Below, piece after piece: positions 18,340 to 26,980 of a stretch of DNA of 64,000 nt. The notes under the pieces were generated by a model. It searched no databases. It worked only from the letters and a program-made list of their open reading frames with translations, and was not told the DNA's origin. The DNA is from Proteiniclasticum sediminis. GTDB taxonomy: Bacteria; Bacillota; Clostridia; Clostridiales; Clostridiaceae. The stretch is from assembly GCF_018128025.1 (NCBI RefSeq), contig NZ_JAGSCS010000001.1:113242-177241 (forward strand). The letters run 5' to 3'. Numbering within the stretch: position 1 is the first letter of the stretch; each line of letters begins with the position of its first letter. Position numbers and translations under genes: made by a program.

Positions 18340-19053
18340 ATGAAGCTACTTTTAGAAAGACTGAAAAACGGCTTGTTCAGTGAAAATCCGATTTTCGTTC
18401 AGGTTCTGGCCATGTGTCCCACCCTGGCCACATCCACGTCCATGTCCAATGCTCTTGGCATGGGACTTTCCACCACGGCCGTTCTCATCTGCTCCAACGC
18501 CCTGATCTCCATGCTGCGTAAGTTCATTCCCAATAAGATTCGAATTCCCGGCTACATCGTCATCATCGCCGGCTTCGTATCCGCCGTGGATATGTTCCTC
18601 AACGCCTATGCCATGGACCTCTATAAATCCTTGGGCCTCTTCATTCCCCTCATCGTCGTTAACTGCGTCATCCTGGGAAGAGCAGAAGCCTACGCCAACA
18701 AGAACGGAATCCTCGCTTCCATTTGGGATGCCGTCGGCATGGGCCTGGGCTTTACCCTGGCACTGACCGTCCTGGGATTCTTCCGTGAACTTCTCGGTGC
18801 CGGAACCCTCTTCGGAACCCGCATCATGCCGGCAGCGTATACTCCAGCCAACATCATGATCCTGGCTCCCGGCGCATTCCTGACTCTGGGACTGATCATG
18901 GCCTTCCTCAATAACCGCAACCTGAAGCAGGGCAAATCTTCCCTGAAGATTCATGACTGTGAAAGTTGCGGCATGGGCTGCGATATTCCCAAGGAAAACA
19001 AAATGGAAATCATCCTGAATCCTGATCTGAAGAAAGTGGAGGAGGCGAAATAA
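18340..19053 (+). CDS. rnfE: RnfE membrane subunit with Cys-rich tail
   Basis: Integral membrane subunit that, with RnfA, holds a membrane-embedded [2Fe-2S] cluster. The conserved cysteines are present in AMCPTLATSTS and VVNCVILGRAEA. The 237-residue chain has about six membrane helices and ends in a hydrophilic tail with a DCESCGMGCDIP motif (CxxCxxxC) just after the last helix. I do not know this motif as a general RnfE feature; it could bind metal. Confidence 0.92.
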   Translation: MKLLLERLKNGLFSENPIFVQVLAMCPTLATSTSMSNALGMGLSTTAVLICSNALISMLRKFIPNKIRIPGYIVIIAGFVSAVDMFLNAYAMDLYKSLGLFIPLIVVNCVILGRAEAYANKNGILASIWDAVGMGLGFTLALTVLGFFRELLGAGTLFGTRIMPAAYTPANIMILAPGAFLTLGLIMAFLNNRNLKQGKSSLKIHDCESCGMGCDIPKENKMEIILNPDLKKVEEAK

Positions 19054-19628
19054 TGAATATCCTGTTGATTTTTATCAATGCCATGCTGGTCAATAACTTC
19101 GTCTTGTCCCGCTTCCTCGGAATCTGCTCCTTCCTGGGCGTGTCCAAAAAGCGCGATGCTTCCATCGGTATGGGCTTTGCCGTGCTCTTTGTCATGGCCA
19201 TCGCTTCCTTTGGTTCCTGGGCAGTCTACACGTTCCTTCTGGAGCCTTTTGGTCTTGACTACCTGAAGACCGTGGCCTTTATCCTGGTTATCGCGGCTCT
19301 CGTTCAGTTCGTGGAAATGTTCATCAAGAAGGCCAGCCCTGCGCTCTATGACGCTCTGGGCATTTACCTTCCCCTGATCACCACCAACTGTGCTGTGCTC
19401 GGTGTGGCCATCCTCAACGTGCAGGAAAAGCTTAGCCTCATGGGAAGCCTGACCAATGCCGTGGGTGCTGCTTTAGGTTACTTCCTGGCCATCGTCCTCA
19501 TGGCGAGCATCCGGGAAAAGCTGGATAAAGTGACGAGCATTCCGAAGTCCTTCCAGGGTCTTCCCATTGCCCTCATCACCGCCAGCCTCATGGCGATTTC
19601 GTTCCTTGGCTTCCAAGGACTCATTTAG
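19053..19628 (+). CDS. rnfA: RnfA membrane subunit
   Basis: Integral membrane partner of RnfE, 191 residues and about six helices. The family signature NNFVLSRFLGICSFLGV and TTNCAVLGVA carry the two cysteines of the shared [2Fe-2S] cluster. ATG overlaps the rnfE stop codon (TAATG). Sequence is fully conventional, in contrast with rnfC, rnfD and rnfG of the same operon. Confidence 0.95.
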   Translation: MNILLIFINAMLVNNFVLSRFLGICSFLGVSKKRDASIGMGFAVLFVMAIASFGSWAVYTFLLEPFGLDYLKTVAFILVIAALVQFVEMFIKKASPALYDALGIYLPLITTNCAVLGVAILNVQEKLSLMGSLTNAVGAALGYFLAIVLMASIREKLDKVTSIPKSFQGLPIALITASLMAISFLGFQGLI

Positions 19629-19643
19629 GGAGGGGGAGAGAAT

Positions 19644-20465
19644 ATGACACAAATCTTGATACCCGTTGGCATTCTCGCCGGCATCGGCCTTCTCTTGGCC
19701 GTCATGTTGGGCGTAGCTGCTGACCTCTTCAAAGTTGAACAAAATCCAAAGGTGGAAGAACTGATCCTGGTGCTACCCGGGGTCAACTGCGGCGGATGCG
19801 GATTCGCCGGTTGTGAAGCCTATGCCCGCGGCATCGCCGAAGGCGGCGCAGAGCTCAATCTCTGCAGCGTGGGCGGCGAAGCTGTGGCCAACAAAATCGG
19901 CGATGTCATGGGCGTAAAAGTCAATGCTGCCGAGGTCATGGTGGCCTATGTCAAGTGTAACGGAGACTGCAACAAGTCCAAGGACAAGTACGAGTACCAT
20001 GGCATCATGGACTGCGTCAGCGCTTCCGCCCTCCCGGGCGGCGGAGCCAAATCCTGTTCCTACGGCTGTCTTGGCCTGGGCACCTGCGTTAAAGTCTGCG
20101 ACTTTGATGCCATCATCATCAAGGACGGCATCGCCATCATCGACGAGAACAAGTGCACCAACTGCGGCGCCTGTGTGAAGGCCTGTCCAAAGAACCTCAT
20201 TGAATCGGTGCCGATCAATTCCCGCATCCGTGTGGCCTGCAACTCCTACGACGCAGCGCGGGATGCCATGCAGAACTGCGAAGTGGGCTGTATCGCCTGC
20301 AAGAAGTGCGAGAAGACCTGCCCCTATGATGCCATCCATGTGAACAACAACCTGGCCAAGATCGACTACAGCAAGTGCACCCAGTGCAACGCCTGTGTGG
20401 AGGTCTGCCCCAAGGTGACCATCGAAAACATCCTCATGATCAACAAGGCGACCAAGAGCGCTTAA
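19644..20465 (+). CDS. rnfB: RnfB ferredoxin-accepting subunit
   Basis: Multi-cluster subunit that takes electrons from ferredoxin. The 273-residue protein has one N-terminal membrane anchor (about 5-30), the [4Fe-4S] domain CGGCGFAGC with a further Cys in LNLCSVGG, a cysteine cluster SCSYGCLGLGTCVKVC, and ferredoxin-type motifs CTNCGACVKACP, CIACKKCEKTCP and CTQCNACVEVCP. All expected ligands are visible, so the input side of the complex looks functional. Confidence 0.95.
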   Translation: MTQILIPVGILAGIGLLLAVMLGVAADLFKVEQNPKVEELILVLPGVNCGGCGFAGCEAYARGIAEGGAELNLCSVGGEAVANKIGDVMGVKVNAAEVMVAYVKCNGDCNKSKDKYEYHGIMDCVSASALPGGGAKSCSYGCLGLGTCVKVCDFDAIIIKDGIAIIDENKCTNCGACVKACPKNLIESVPINSRIRVACNSYDAARDAMQNCEVGCIACKKCEKTCPYDAIHVNNNLAKIDYSKCTQCNACVEVCPKVTIENILMINKATKSA

Positions 20466-20472
20466 TGAAAAG

Positions 20473-20505
20473 AAGCTCCCGCAGGATTTTGCGGGAGCTT
20501 TTCTA
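20473..20505 (+). terminator. rnf operon terminator
   Basis: Eleven-bp stem AAGCTCCCGCA/TGCGGGAGCTT (20473-20483 with 20490-20500) followed by TTCT, directly after the rnfB stop. Confidence 0.8.
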
Positions 20506-20518
20506 TGGATCAATTTCG

Positions 20519-20554
20519 CAAAAAAGAAAGGCGCTGCCCCAAAGGAGCAGCACC
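20519..20554 (-). terminator. Thiolase terminator
   Basis: On the minus strand GGTGCTGC pairs with GCAGCGCC (20554-20547 with 20537-20530), followed by TTTCTTTTTT. It ends the thiolase transcript, convergent with rnf. Confidence 0.75.
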
Positions 20555-20571
20555 AAACAAGGAGAAGGAAA

Positions 20572-21750
20572 CTAACGCTTGACGACAACGGATGTGCCCA
20601 TGCCTCCGCCGATGCAGAGGGTGGCCAGTCCATAGACGGAATCGCGCTTCGCCATTTCATGGAGAAGGGTCACCAGGATTCGGGCACCAGAGGCGCCGAT
20701 GGGGTGGCCCAGGGAGATGGCTCCGCCGTTGACGTTGACCTTCTCAGCATTCCACTGAAGTTCCTTGCCCACGGCCAGGGCCTGGGCCGCAAAGGCTTCA
20801 TTGGCTTCAATGAGGTCCATGTCATCGATGGTGAGGCCAGCTTTCTGGAGGGCATTCTTGGTGGCCGGCACGGGGCCTACGCCCATGATGCTGGGATCCA
20901 CACCGCCATTGCCGTAGGAAACCACCGTCGCCAGGGGTTTTAATCCTAACGCATCGGCCTTTTCCCGGCTCATGATGACTAAAGCTGCAGCGCCGTCATT
21001 GATTCCTGAGGCATTGGCTGCGGTGACGGTGCCGTCTTTCTTAAAGGCCGGTCGCAGTTTGGCCAGTCCAGCTGCGGTGACGCCGGCTTTGGGATATTCA
21101 TCCGTATCCACAATGATGGGATCGCCTTTTCGCTGAGGAATGGATACCGGAACGATTTCGTCCTTGAATCGGCCAGCAGCCATGGCAGCCTCCGTCTTGT
21201 TCTGACTGAGGGCCGCAAAGGCGTCCTGTTCTTCCCGGGTGATTCCGTATTTCTCGGCAACATTCTCGGCGGTGATGCCCATATGGTAATGATTGAAAGC
21301 ATCGGTGAGCCCATCATGGATCATGGTGTCCACGACGGATGTGTTGCCCATGCGAGCGCCAAAACGGGCGGTGCTCATGGTGTAGGGAGCCTGGGTCATG
21401 CTTTCCGTTCCGCCAACCACAACCACATCATTGTCTCCAGCGATAATGGTTTGAGCGGCCAGGGATACGGTGCGCAGACCGGATCCGCAGAGCATATTCA
21501 GGGTGGTGGCAGGGACAGAGCTGGGGATTCCTGCGCCTATGGATACCTGACGGGCAACATTCTGGCCAAGACCCGCCTGCAGAACGCAACCCAGATAAAC
21601 CTCATTAACGTCCTCCGGAGCAATTCCTGCCCGTCGAAGGGCCTCTTTTACGGCAGTGACGCCCAGATCCACGGCGGAAACATCTTTGAACACCCCGCCA
21701 AAACTTCCAATGGGTGTGCGGACCGCGCTGACAATAACAACTTCTCTCAT
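20572..21750 (-). CDS. thlA: Acetyl-CoA acetyltransferase (thiolase)
   Basis: Condenses two acetyl-CoA to acetoacetyl-CoA, the entry to clostridial C4 fermentation, or runs in reverse. ATG at 21750 behind GGAGG gives 392 residues, the standard length; the open frame continues 39 codons upstream but without family similarity. Catalytic residues are C88 ([11 protein letters not shown]), H349 (LGHPIGASG) and C379 (LCIGGGMG). It is a single gene convergent with rnfCDGEAB, with no hbd/crt/bcd neighbours in this window. Confidence 0.95.
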   Translation of the reverse strand: MREVVIVSAVRTPIGSFGGVFKDVSAVDLGVTAVKEALRRAGIAPEDVNEVYLGCVLQAGLGQNVARQVSIGAGIPSSVPATTLNMLCGSGLRTVSLAAQTIIAGDNDVVVVGGTESMTQAPYTMSTARFGARMGNTSVVDTMIHDGLTDAFNHYHMGITAENVAEKYGITREEQDAFAALSQNKTEAAMAAGRFKDEIVPVSIPQRKGDPIIVDTDEYPKAGVTAAGLAKLRPAFKKDGTVTAANASGINDGAAALVIMSREKADALGLKPLATVVSYGNGGVDPSIMGVGPVPATKNALQKAGLTIDDMDLIEANEAFAAQALAVGKELQWNAEKVNVNGGAISLGHPIGASGARILVTLLHEMAKRDSVYGLATLCIGGGMGTSVVVKR

Positions 21751-22239
21751 GCTATAACCTCCAAATTCAATCTGCTCTTTTGGGAGTTGAAGGGACCAGT
21801 CGCAGCTGTCCAAGGTGGCCAGTAGGGGTGCTGGGGCTGTCTTTTCGCTTCCCGGCATGGTTATCATAGCATAGATTCCGCAGTTTTTGTAATCCGTTTC
21901 ACCTTTGCAATCACGAGGATTGCGGTCTTTTCCGCAGGGGTAAGGGACGGGAATCCTTGAAACATGAGGGTTGTATCATGTTTAGCAGCGAAATGCAGAA
22001 TTTTGCCCTTTTTAAAATTAACATTTTATTCACATTTGAGTTTTTTCTTCTTTTTCAACAATTTTTAGAAATTTTTCAAGAATATATACTTTGCATTGTG
22101 TTATCATGACTAAGAAGGGGTGCTTGTTCCTGATTTAGCAAATCCGCAGAATTTGATAAAAGCAGTAATAATTACTGTATTACACTTTATTTAATACCAC
22201 TTATGTGCTATACTCAGAGTCAAAGGGAGGAGGAAATAT
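21751..22239. other. Intergenic region with divergent promoters and an inverted repeat
   Basis: This 489-base gap separates thlA (minus) from nfeD (plus). On the minus strand TGCTATGAT (21871-21863) is an extended -10 with a weak TTACAA -35 at 21892-21887, giving thlA an about 110-base leader. On the plus strand TGCTATACT (22206-22214) is an extended -10 for nfeD. An 8-bp inverted repeat AAACATGA..TCATGTTT lies at 21960-21983, upstream of the thlA promoter. The stretch 22010-22100 is very AT-rich. I recognise no RNA or gene in it. Confidence 0.5.
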
Positions 22240-22659
22240 ATGAACTGGATTTGGTTATTACTCATCATTATCGTTGTGGTTCTGGACATCGCGACCAGCA
22301 ATGTTCTGTTCTCCTGGCTGGGCATCGGATTCTTAGTGGCCTGGATCGTCAGTCCCTTCGTGGTCTTTGGCGACCAAGTCATCATCGCCTTTACGCTGGG
22401 GATCATCCTGCTGCTTGTGGGGAATCGGATCTCTCGGAAGTATATCCGAAAAAATATCCAAACCACCCCGATTCTCGTGGACAAGATTGTCGGAAAAGTA
22501 TTCGAAGCTGAGTATGAAATCACCAAGGAAACAAAGCACAAGATCAACGGGATCTACTGGACACTGGTCAACGACGGGCCGCCCATTGCGGCTGGAGAAC
22601 ACTTTAAAGTCCTGGAAATCGCCAACAACAAGCTGATAGTAAAAAAGGAGGAAAACTAA
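22240..22659 (+). CDS. NfeD-family membrane protein
   Basis: Short NfeD protein (139 residues): two or three membrane helices in the first 65 residues (WLLLIIIVVVLDIATSNVLF, VIIAFTLGIILLLVGNRI), then a small beta-rich OB-fold domain that begins VGKVFEAEYEI and contains NDGPPIAAGEHFKVLEI. NfeD proteins are partners of SPFH proteins in membrane microdomains, and the next gene is such a protein, starting 1 base after this stop. GGGAGGAGG precedes the start. Confidence 0.85.
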   Translation: MNWIWLLLIIIVVVLDIATSNVLFSWLGIGFLVAWIVSPFVVFGDQVIIAFTLGIILLLVGNRISRKYIRKNIQTTPILVDKIVGKVFEAEYEITKETKHKINGIYWTLVNDGPPIAAGEHFKVLEIANNKLIVKKEEN

Positions 22660-22660
22660 C

Positions 22661-23605
22661 ATGGAATGGATCATTGTCTTCGCCGTACTCGCAATTCTGA
22701 TTCTGATCATTATCTTAACCTCAATCAAGGTGGTCAACACCGGTATGGTGTACATCCTGGAGCGTTTCGGTCAGTTCTACAAAGTACTGGAGCCAGGCTG
22801 GCACGTGATGCTTCCCTTTGTGGACTACGTCCGGGCCAGAATTTCCATGAAACAGCAGATTCTCGATATTCAGCCCCAAACGGTCATCACCAAGGATAAC
22901 GTCAACATCAGCGTGGACAACGTTATTTTCTATCAGGTGCTGAATCCTAAGGATGCCGTGTACAACATTGAGAACTATGTTTCCGGTATTATGTATTCCA
23001 CCATTACCAACATGCGTAACATCATTGGTGACATGACCCTGGACGAAGTCCTGGCCGGCCGTGACAAAATCAACATGAAGCTGCTCAATATCGTCGATGC
23101 CATCACCGACGCCTACGGGATCAAGATCCTCTCCGTGGAAATCAAAAACATTCTGCCCCCGGCAGAAATCCAGAACGCCATGGAAAAGCAGATGAAAGCC
23201 GAGCGTGAAAAGCGCGCCGCCATCCTCATTGCTGAAGGTGACCGTGAATCGAGCATTGCCCGTGCAGAAGGTGAAAAGCGCAGCAATATTCTTCGGGCAG
23301 AAGCGGAAAAGGAATCCAACATCCGCATCGCCGAAGGTCTGAAGGAATCCCAGCTCCTGGAAGCTGAAGGTAAGGCCAAGGCCATTGAAGCCATTTCCAA
23401 CGCGGAAGCGGAAGCCATCCGCAAGGTCAATGCCTCCATCATCGAGTCCGGTACTGACGCCCGCGTCATTGCCCTGAAGCAGGTGGAAGCCATGAAGGAA
23501 ATGGCCAACAACCCCGCCAACAAGCTGATTCTTCCCATGGAAACCCTGAACTCCCTGGGCAGCATCGCCGCCGTAGCCGACATCCTGGGCGAGAAGCGCA
23601 AATAA
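22661..23605 (+). CDS. SPFH/band 7 membrane protein (stomatin/QmcA type)
   Basis: Scaffold-type membrane protein of 314 residues. One N-terminal membrane segment (about 3-22) precedes the SPFH domain (GMVYILERFGQFYKVLEPGW, QPQTVITKDNVNISVDNVIF). From about residue 165 a long charged coiled coil follows, rich in repeats of the form R/K-A-E-G-E (REKRAAILIAEGDRESSIAR). These proteins oligomerise into membrane rings or cages and influence membrane protease or stress functions. Downstream partner of nfeD in one operon. Confidence 0.93.
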   Translation: MEWIIVFAVLAILILIIILTSIKVVNTGMVYILERFGQFYKVLEPGWHVMLPFVDYVRARISMKQQILDIQPQTVITKDNVNISVDNVIFYQVLNPKDAVYNIENYVSGIMYSTITNMRNIIGDMTLDEVLAGRDKINMKLLNIVDAITDAYGIKILSVEIKNILPPAEIQNAMEKQMKAEREKRAAILIAEGDRESSIARAEGEKRSNILRAEAEKESNIRIAEGLKESQLLEAEGKAKAIEAISNAEAEAIRKVNASIIESGTDARVIALKQVEAMKEMANNPANKLILPMETLNSLGSIAAVADILGEKRK

Positions 23606-23625
23606 CGAAAAGGGGAGGAAAAGTC

Positions 23626-23856
23626 ATGGCTGTATTCTTTCTCTTGGCCTACGGACTGTTCTTGATCCCCACGCTGGAAATCCTGAAGGAAATTCTTGCT
23701 CATCCCAAATCCCGGCTCCTCTATGCTGAAACGACCAGTGAAGTCTCCCAAAGTCCCTGGAACAACAGGAGATTTTCCCCTGAACCGATCGTCTTTATCT
23801 TGGTTCTGGGCGGATTGAGCGCCACTTATTTCTATATGGTCTGGAACATCTGGTGA
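23626..23856 (+). CDS. Small membrane protein of the nfeD-SPFH operon
   Basis: I do not recognise this 76-residue protein. It has a very good ribosome site (AGGGGAGGAAAAG) 20 bases after the SPFH stop and a terminator right after its own stop, which together make it a convincing third gene of the operon. Two hydrophobic segments (FFLLAYGLFLIPTLEIL and IVFILVLGGLSATYFYMVW) flank a polar loop of about 35 residues. A role with the NfeD/SPFH pair is inferred only from position. Confidence 0.7.
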   Translation: MAVFFLLAYGLFLIPTLEILKEILAHPKSRLLYAETTSEVSQSPWNNRRFSPEPIVFILVLGGLSATYFYMVWNIW

Positions 23857-23859
23857 AGA

Positions 23860-23895
23860 AAACCCTGGAATCGTCATGGATTCCAGGGTTTTTCC
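23860..23895 (+). terminator. Terminator of the nfeD operon
   Basis: AACCCTGGAATC pairs with GATTCCAGGGTT around 23861-23890, followed by TTT. Confidence 0.8.
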
Positions 23896-23897
23896 AT

Positions 23898-23926
23898 GGG
23901 ACAGGGAAAGTCCGGTCTGTTATAAT
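23898..23926 (+). promoter_or_regulatory. Promoter of the SDR gene
   Basis: GGGACA (23898-23903), 17 bases, then perfect TATAAT (23921-23926), 31 bases before the start codon. Confidence 0.55.
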
Positions 23927-23956
23927 GAGGGAAAGAATGAACGAGGGGAGATTATG

Positions 23957-24682
23957 ATGAAAAACGCCTTGATCACCGGAGCCACAGGAGGCATCGGAGA
24001 AGCCATCGCCCGGAAACTGGGAGAAATGGGTTACTCCCTGGCTTTGTTTTACGGAAGAAACCATGAGAAAGCCCAGGCCCTGGCCGCAGAGCTTTCGGAA
24101 ATCACGGAAGTGAAAACCTACGCCATGGACTTTCGTCATCCGGATAAGGCCCACGTGGCCATGGGACAGGCGCTGGACGATTTTGGAAGCTTCCAGCTTC
24201 TCGTCCATGGAGCTGGGATCTCCGTCCGGGGATTTTTCCATGAGCTGGAGGATCCGGATTTTGAGGAGCTTCTGGATATCAACCTAAGGCCCCTCTACTA
24301 CCTCACCCGAAAGGTCATTCCGGATATGATTGACCGCCAGGAAGGACAGATCATCAGCATCTCCTCCATCTGGGGTTCCCGAGCTGCCGCCATGGAGGTG
24401 GGGTATGCCATGACCAAGGGCGCTCTGGAGCAGTTTACCCGGGGTCTGGCCGCAGAGCTCTCCCACATGGGCATCCGCGTCAATGCCATCGCACCGGGGG
24501 GCGTGGATACGGATATTCTCGCCAATCTGTCGGAGGAAGAAAAGCAACAATTTCTGGAGGACATTCCTTTCCGAAGACTCTGCCGACCTGAGGAAATTGC
24601 GGATCTGGTGGAGTTTCTCCTGACCAAAGGCACCTATATCACCGGGCAGATCATCACCATCGATGGAGGGTACACGCTATAG
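23957..24682 (+). CDS. Short-chain dehydrogenase/reductase (FabG-like)
   Basis: NAD(P)H-dependent oxidoreductase of the classical SDR family, 241 residues from ATG 23957 (GAGGGGAG 6 nt upstream; ATG 23954 is closer and less likely). It has the TGATGGIG nucleotide-binding loop, the catalytic Ser in ISISSIWGS, the YAMTK (YxxxK) pair, and IAPGGVDTDI, ending TGQIITIDGGYTL. The sequence is close to 3-oxoacyl-ACP reductases, but the gene stands alone with no other fatty-acid genes, so its substrate is open. Confidence 0.88.
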   Translation: MKNALITGATGGIGEAIARKLGEMGYSLALFYGRNHEKAQALAAELSEITEVKTYAMDFRHPDKAHVAMGQALDDFGSFQLLVHGAGISVRGFFHELEDPDFEELLDINLRPLYYLTRKVIPDMIDRQEGQIISISSIWGSRAAAMEVGYAMTKGALEQFTRGLAAELSHMGIRVNAIAPGGVDTDILANLSEEEKQQFLEDIPFRRLCRPEEIADLVEFLLTKGTYITGQIITIDGGYTL

Positions 24683-24740
24683 CTCAACACAAGGCCATGG
24701 CCTGAACGATGGTTTTCATGATGAGAAAAATCACGGCAAA

Positions 24741-24781
24741 GGAACCGCCTGGGGAGAGATCAACTCTCCCCAGGCGGTTCC
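24741..24781. terminator. Long inverted repeat, terminator between converging genes
   Basis: A perfect 18-bp inverted repeat (24741-24758 with 24764-24781) with a 5-base loop lies between the SDR gene (plus) and the histidine kinase (minus). On the minus strand the stem is followed by TTTGCCGTGATTTTT, on the plus strand there is no T-run, so it most likely ends the kinase transcript. Confidence 0.7.
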
Positions 24782-24783
24782 TC

Positions 24784-26280
24784 CTATCCTCTGCGATAAT
24801 TTTGAAAGACGATGGTGAAGGCGACGCCGTCCCCGTCGTTTTCCAGGGTATACGCCCAGTGGTGCTTTTCCAGGACATTTCGAATGATGGAAAGCCCTAG
24901 ACCGGTGCTTCCTTCCTGGCGGTGCCGACTTTTATCCTTCTTGTAGAAGGGGATCCAGATGTTCTGCAGATCCTCTTCCTCGATATGGGCTGGGGCGTTG
25001 CGAAGGATGAGCTTTAGGCCTTCTGCCTCCTCAAAGAGGCGTATGGCCACGGCCTTCTTCTGCCCCTGAAGGGGATCACAGTAGGAGATCCCGTTCTTGA
25101 TGATGTTTCGGAGAGCCGTCCCAACTTTCAGGACATCCCCCTGGATGAGGACTCCCGGAAGAATGTCCAGGGTGAAATCCACATCCTTGCCCTGATACTC
25201 CTGGAAAGGCGCCAGAGCTTCCTTCAGTACCTGGTCGAGAGAAAACTCCGTGATCTTTAAGCTGAAAGCTTCGGATTCCGCATAGGACACCTCAATCATG
25301 TCCTTCACCAGCTTTTCCATATTTTTGGCTTCGTCCAGAATGATCTCCAGATATTCCTGCTGGCTGTTTTCGCCAATCCCGTCCAAAAGTCCTTCCGCAT
25401 ACCCTTCGATGAGGGTAATGGGGGTTTTCAGTTCGTGGGAGATGTCTCGGATAAACTCCTTTCGCAGGGTTTCCAGTTTCTGACTCTTCTCGATGTCCTG
25501 CTCCAGCAGCACATTTTTCTCCTGGAGTTCCTGCAGAGCACTCTTGAGGTTCTGGGCCAGGGTGGAGAGACTGGTGGACAGCTCTCCGATCTCATCCTGG
25601 GTCCATGCCTCAATTCCCACATCGAAGTTCAGCTGCGCCAGTTCCTTGGAGGATGCCGTGAGCTTACGCAGGGGACGGGTGATCGTCCGGGAGATGAAGA
25701 AGGCCAGGGTGAGGACCACGGCAAATCCGCCGAAGAAGACATAGACGAAGAAGTTCCGAATGGTTCTCGCCGCTTCATTGATGGGATAGAGAGAGCTGAT
25801 GGAGAGGGCGATGGACGTCTCGCTGCCCATGGGCATGGCACCAACGGTGAGGAAATACCGGATGCTGCCGTCCTGACGGGAATACTCCCGGGAGATCACC
25901 TTCCCTTGGTCCAGCATACTCTGGGCCAGATCCTGATCGCTGACCAGATCTGAAAAGAACCGGTTGATGATTTCGATGTAATCGCCGTCGATGCGGGTCC
26001 CGCCATAGGCCATATACTGCAGCACGCCATTTTGGCCGAAGATGAAGAGGCGGGTGCCGTTGGCCGTTTCAAAGGTATTGATGGCCTCGATGAACCCCTC
26101 CGCTGAAGAGGGGGTTTGCTTTTTGAAGGTTTCCAGATTTTCCGCTAAAGCTGCCTTCTTCGTTCGGGTATAGTAAGTTTCAAAGGAATACGCCATGAAG
26201 AGCATGGATGCCAGGAGAAGCAGAGACATGAGGAGCACCATGATAAAGGTCAGTTTGTTGGTAATGGATCGCTTAATCAT
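24784..26280 (-). CDS. Sensor histidine kinase
   Basis: Membrane kinase of 498 residues. Two membrane segments (about 10-33 and 177-198) enclose an extracellular domain of ~140 residues; then comes a HAMP domain (ISRTITRPLRKLTASSKELA), a coiled coil (~245-275), and the kinase with H282 in DISHELKTPITLIEGYAEGL, the N box LRNIIKNGISY, and the G box GSTGLGLSIIRNVLEKH. The general form resembles the VanS/BaeS group. It overlaps its response regulator by 8 bases. The signal is unknown; no dedicated target gene adjoins. Confidence 0.92.
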   Translation of the reverse strand: MIKRSITNKLTFIMVLLMSLLLLASMLFMAYSFETYYTRTKKAALAENLETFKKQTPSSAEGFIEAINTFETANGTRLFIFGQNGVLQYMAYGGTRIDGDYIEIINRFFSDLVSDQDLAQSMLDQGKVISREYSRQDGSIRYFLTVGAMPMGSETSIALSISSLYPINEAARTIRNFFVYVFFGGFAVVLTLAFFISRTITRPLRKLTASSKELAQLNFDVGIEAWTQDEIGELSTSLSTLAQNLKSALQELQEKNVLLEQDIEKSQKLETLRKEFIRDISHELKTPITLIEGYAEGLLDGIGENSQQEYLEIILDEAKNMEKLVKDMIEVSYAESEAFSLKITEFSLDQVLKEALAPFQEYQGKDVDFTLDILPGVLIQGDVLKVGTALRNIIKNGISYCDPLQGQKKAVAIRLFEEAEGLKLILRNAPAHIEEEDLQNIWIPFYKKDKSRHRQEGSTGLGLSIIRNVLEKHHWAYTLENDGDGVAFTIVFQNYRRG

Positions 26281-26956
26281 GATCTTTCACCTTGAACCGG
26301 TATCCGAACCCCCGAACGGTTTCAATGTACTCCGCCGCTGGACCCAGTTTTTCCCGGAGGCGCTTAATGCTGGTGTCGATGGTGCGCAGATCGCCCTCAT
26401 AGTCATAACCCCAGACCTTTTCAATAATCGTCTCCCGGGAAAGGACGATATCCTCGTGGGTGGCCAAAAGCTCCAGAAGTTCAAACTCCTTCTTCGATAG
26501 CGAGAGCTCCTCCTCCCCGAGAAAAACCCGCTGGGAAAGGGAACTGAGGGAAATCTGCCCAAAGGTTTGGACCTGAGGATCCCTGGCGTGTTGCTCCAGG
26601 CGCTGAAAGAGAGCTCTCAGTTTCAGCACGAGGATCTTGGGCGAGAAGGGTTTGGTGATGTAGTCATCAGCGCCAATAGCATAGGCCGTGAGGAAATCCT
26701 CATCCATGGTTTTGGCTGTAAGAAAGAATACCCGGGTATCCTTTTCCTTCCTTAGCCGCTTCAGCACTTCAAAGCCATCCATGAAGGGCATCATGACATC
26801 CAAAAGAATGAGGTCGTACTCCTTGGCCAGGGCCATGGCGAGACCTTCTTCCCCGTGGGCGGCAAGATCGACGGTATACTCCTCCTTCACCAGGTAATCC
26901 CGAAGGAGTTTTCGGAGCCGTTCTTCATCTTCGACAATCAGGATCTGTTTTTTCAT
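26273..26956 (-). CDS. OmpR/PhoB-family response regulator
   Basis: DNA-binding regulator of 227 residues. The receiver domain has the acidic pair in VEDEE, phosphoacceptor D53 (LLDVMMPFMDG) and K103-region FFLTAKTMDED and ITKPFSPK; the C-terminal winged helix runs from about 130 (LSLSKKEFELLELLATHEDIV) to the end (YIETVRGFGYRFKV). First gene of the pair with the kinase downstream. Confidence 0.93.
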   Translation of the reverse strand: MKKQILIVEDEERLRKLLRDYLVKEEYTVDLAAHGEEGLAMALAKEYDLILLDVMMPFMDGFEVLKRLRKEKDTRVFFLTAKTMDEDFLTAYAIGADDYITKPFSPKILVLKLRALFQRLEQHARDPQVQTFGQISLSSLSQRVFLGEEELSLSKKEFELLELLATHEDIVLSRETIIEKVWGYDYEGDLRTIDTSIKRLREKLGPAAEYIETVRGFGYRFKVKDHD

Positions 26957-26980
26957 GCTTTGTCGCTCCTTGATCTATTC

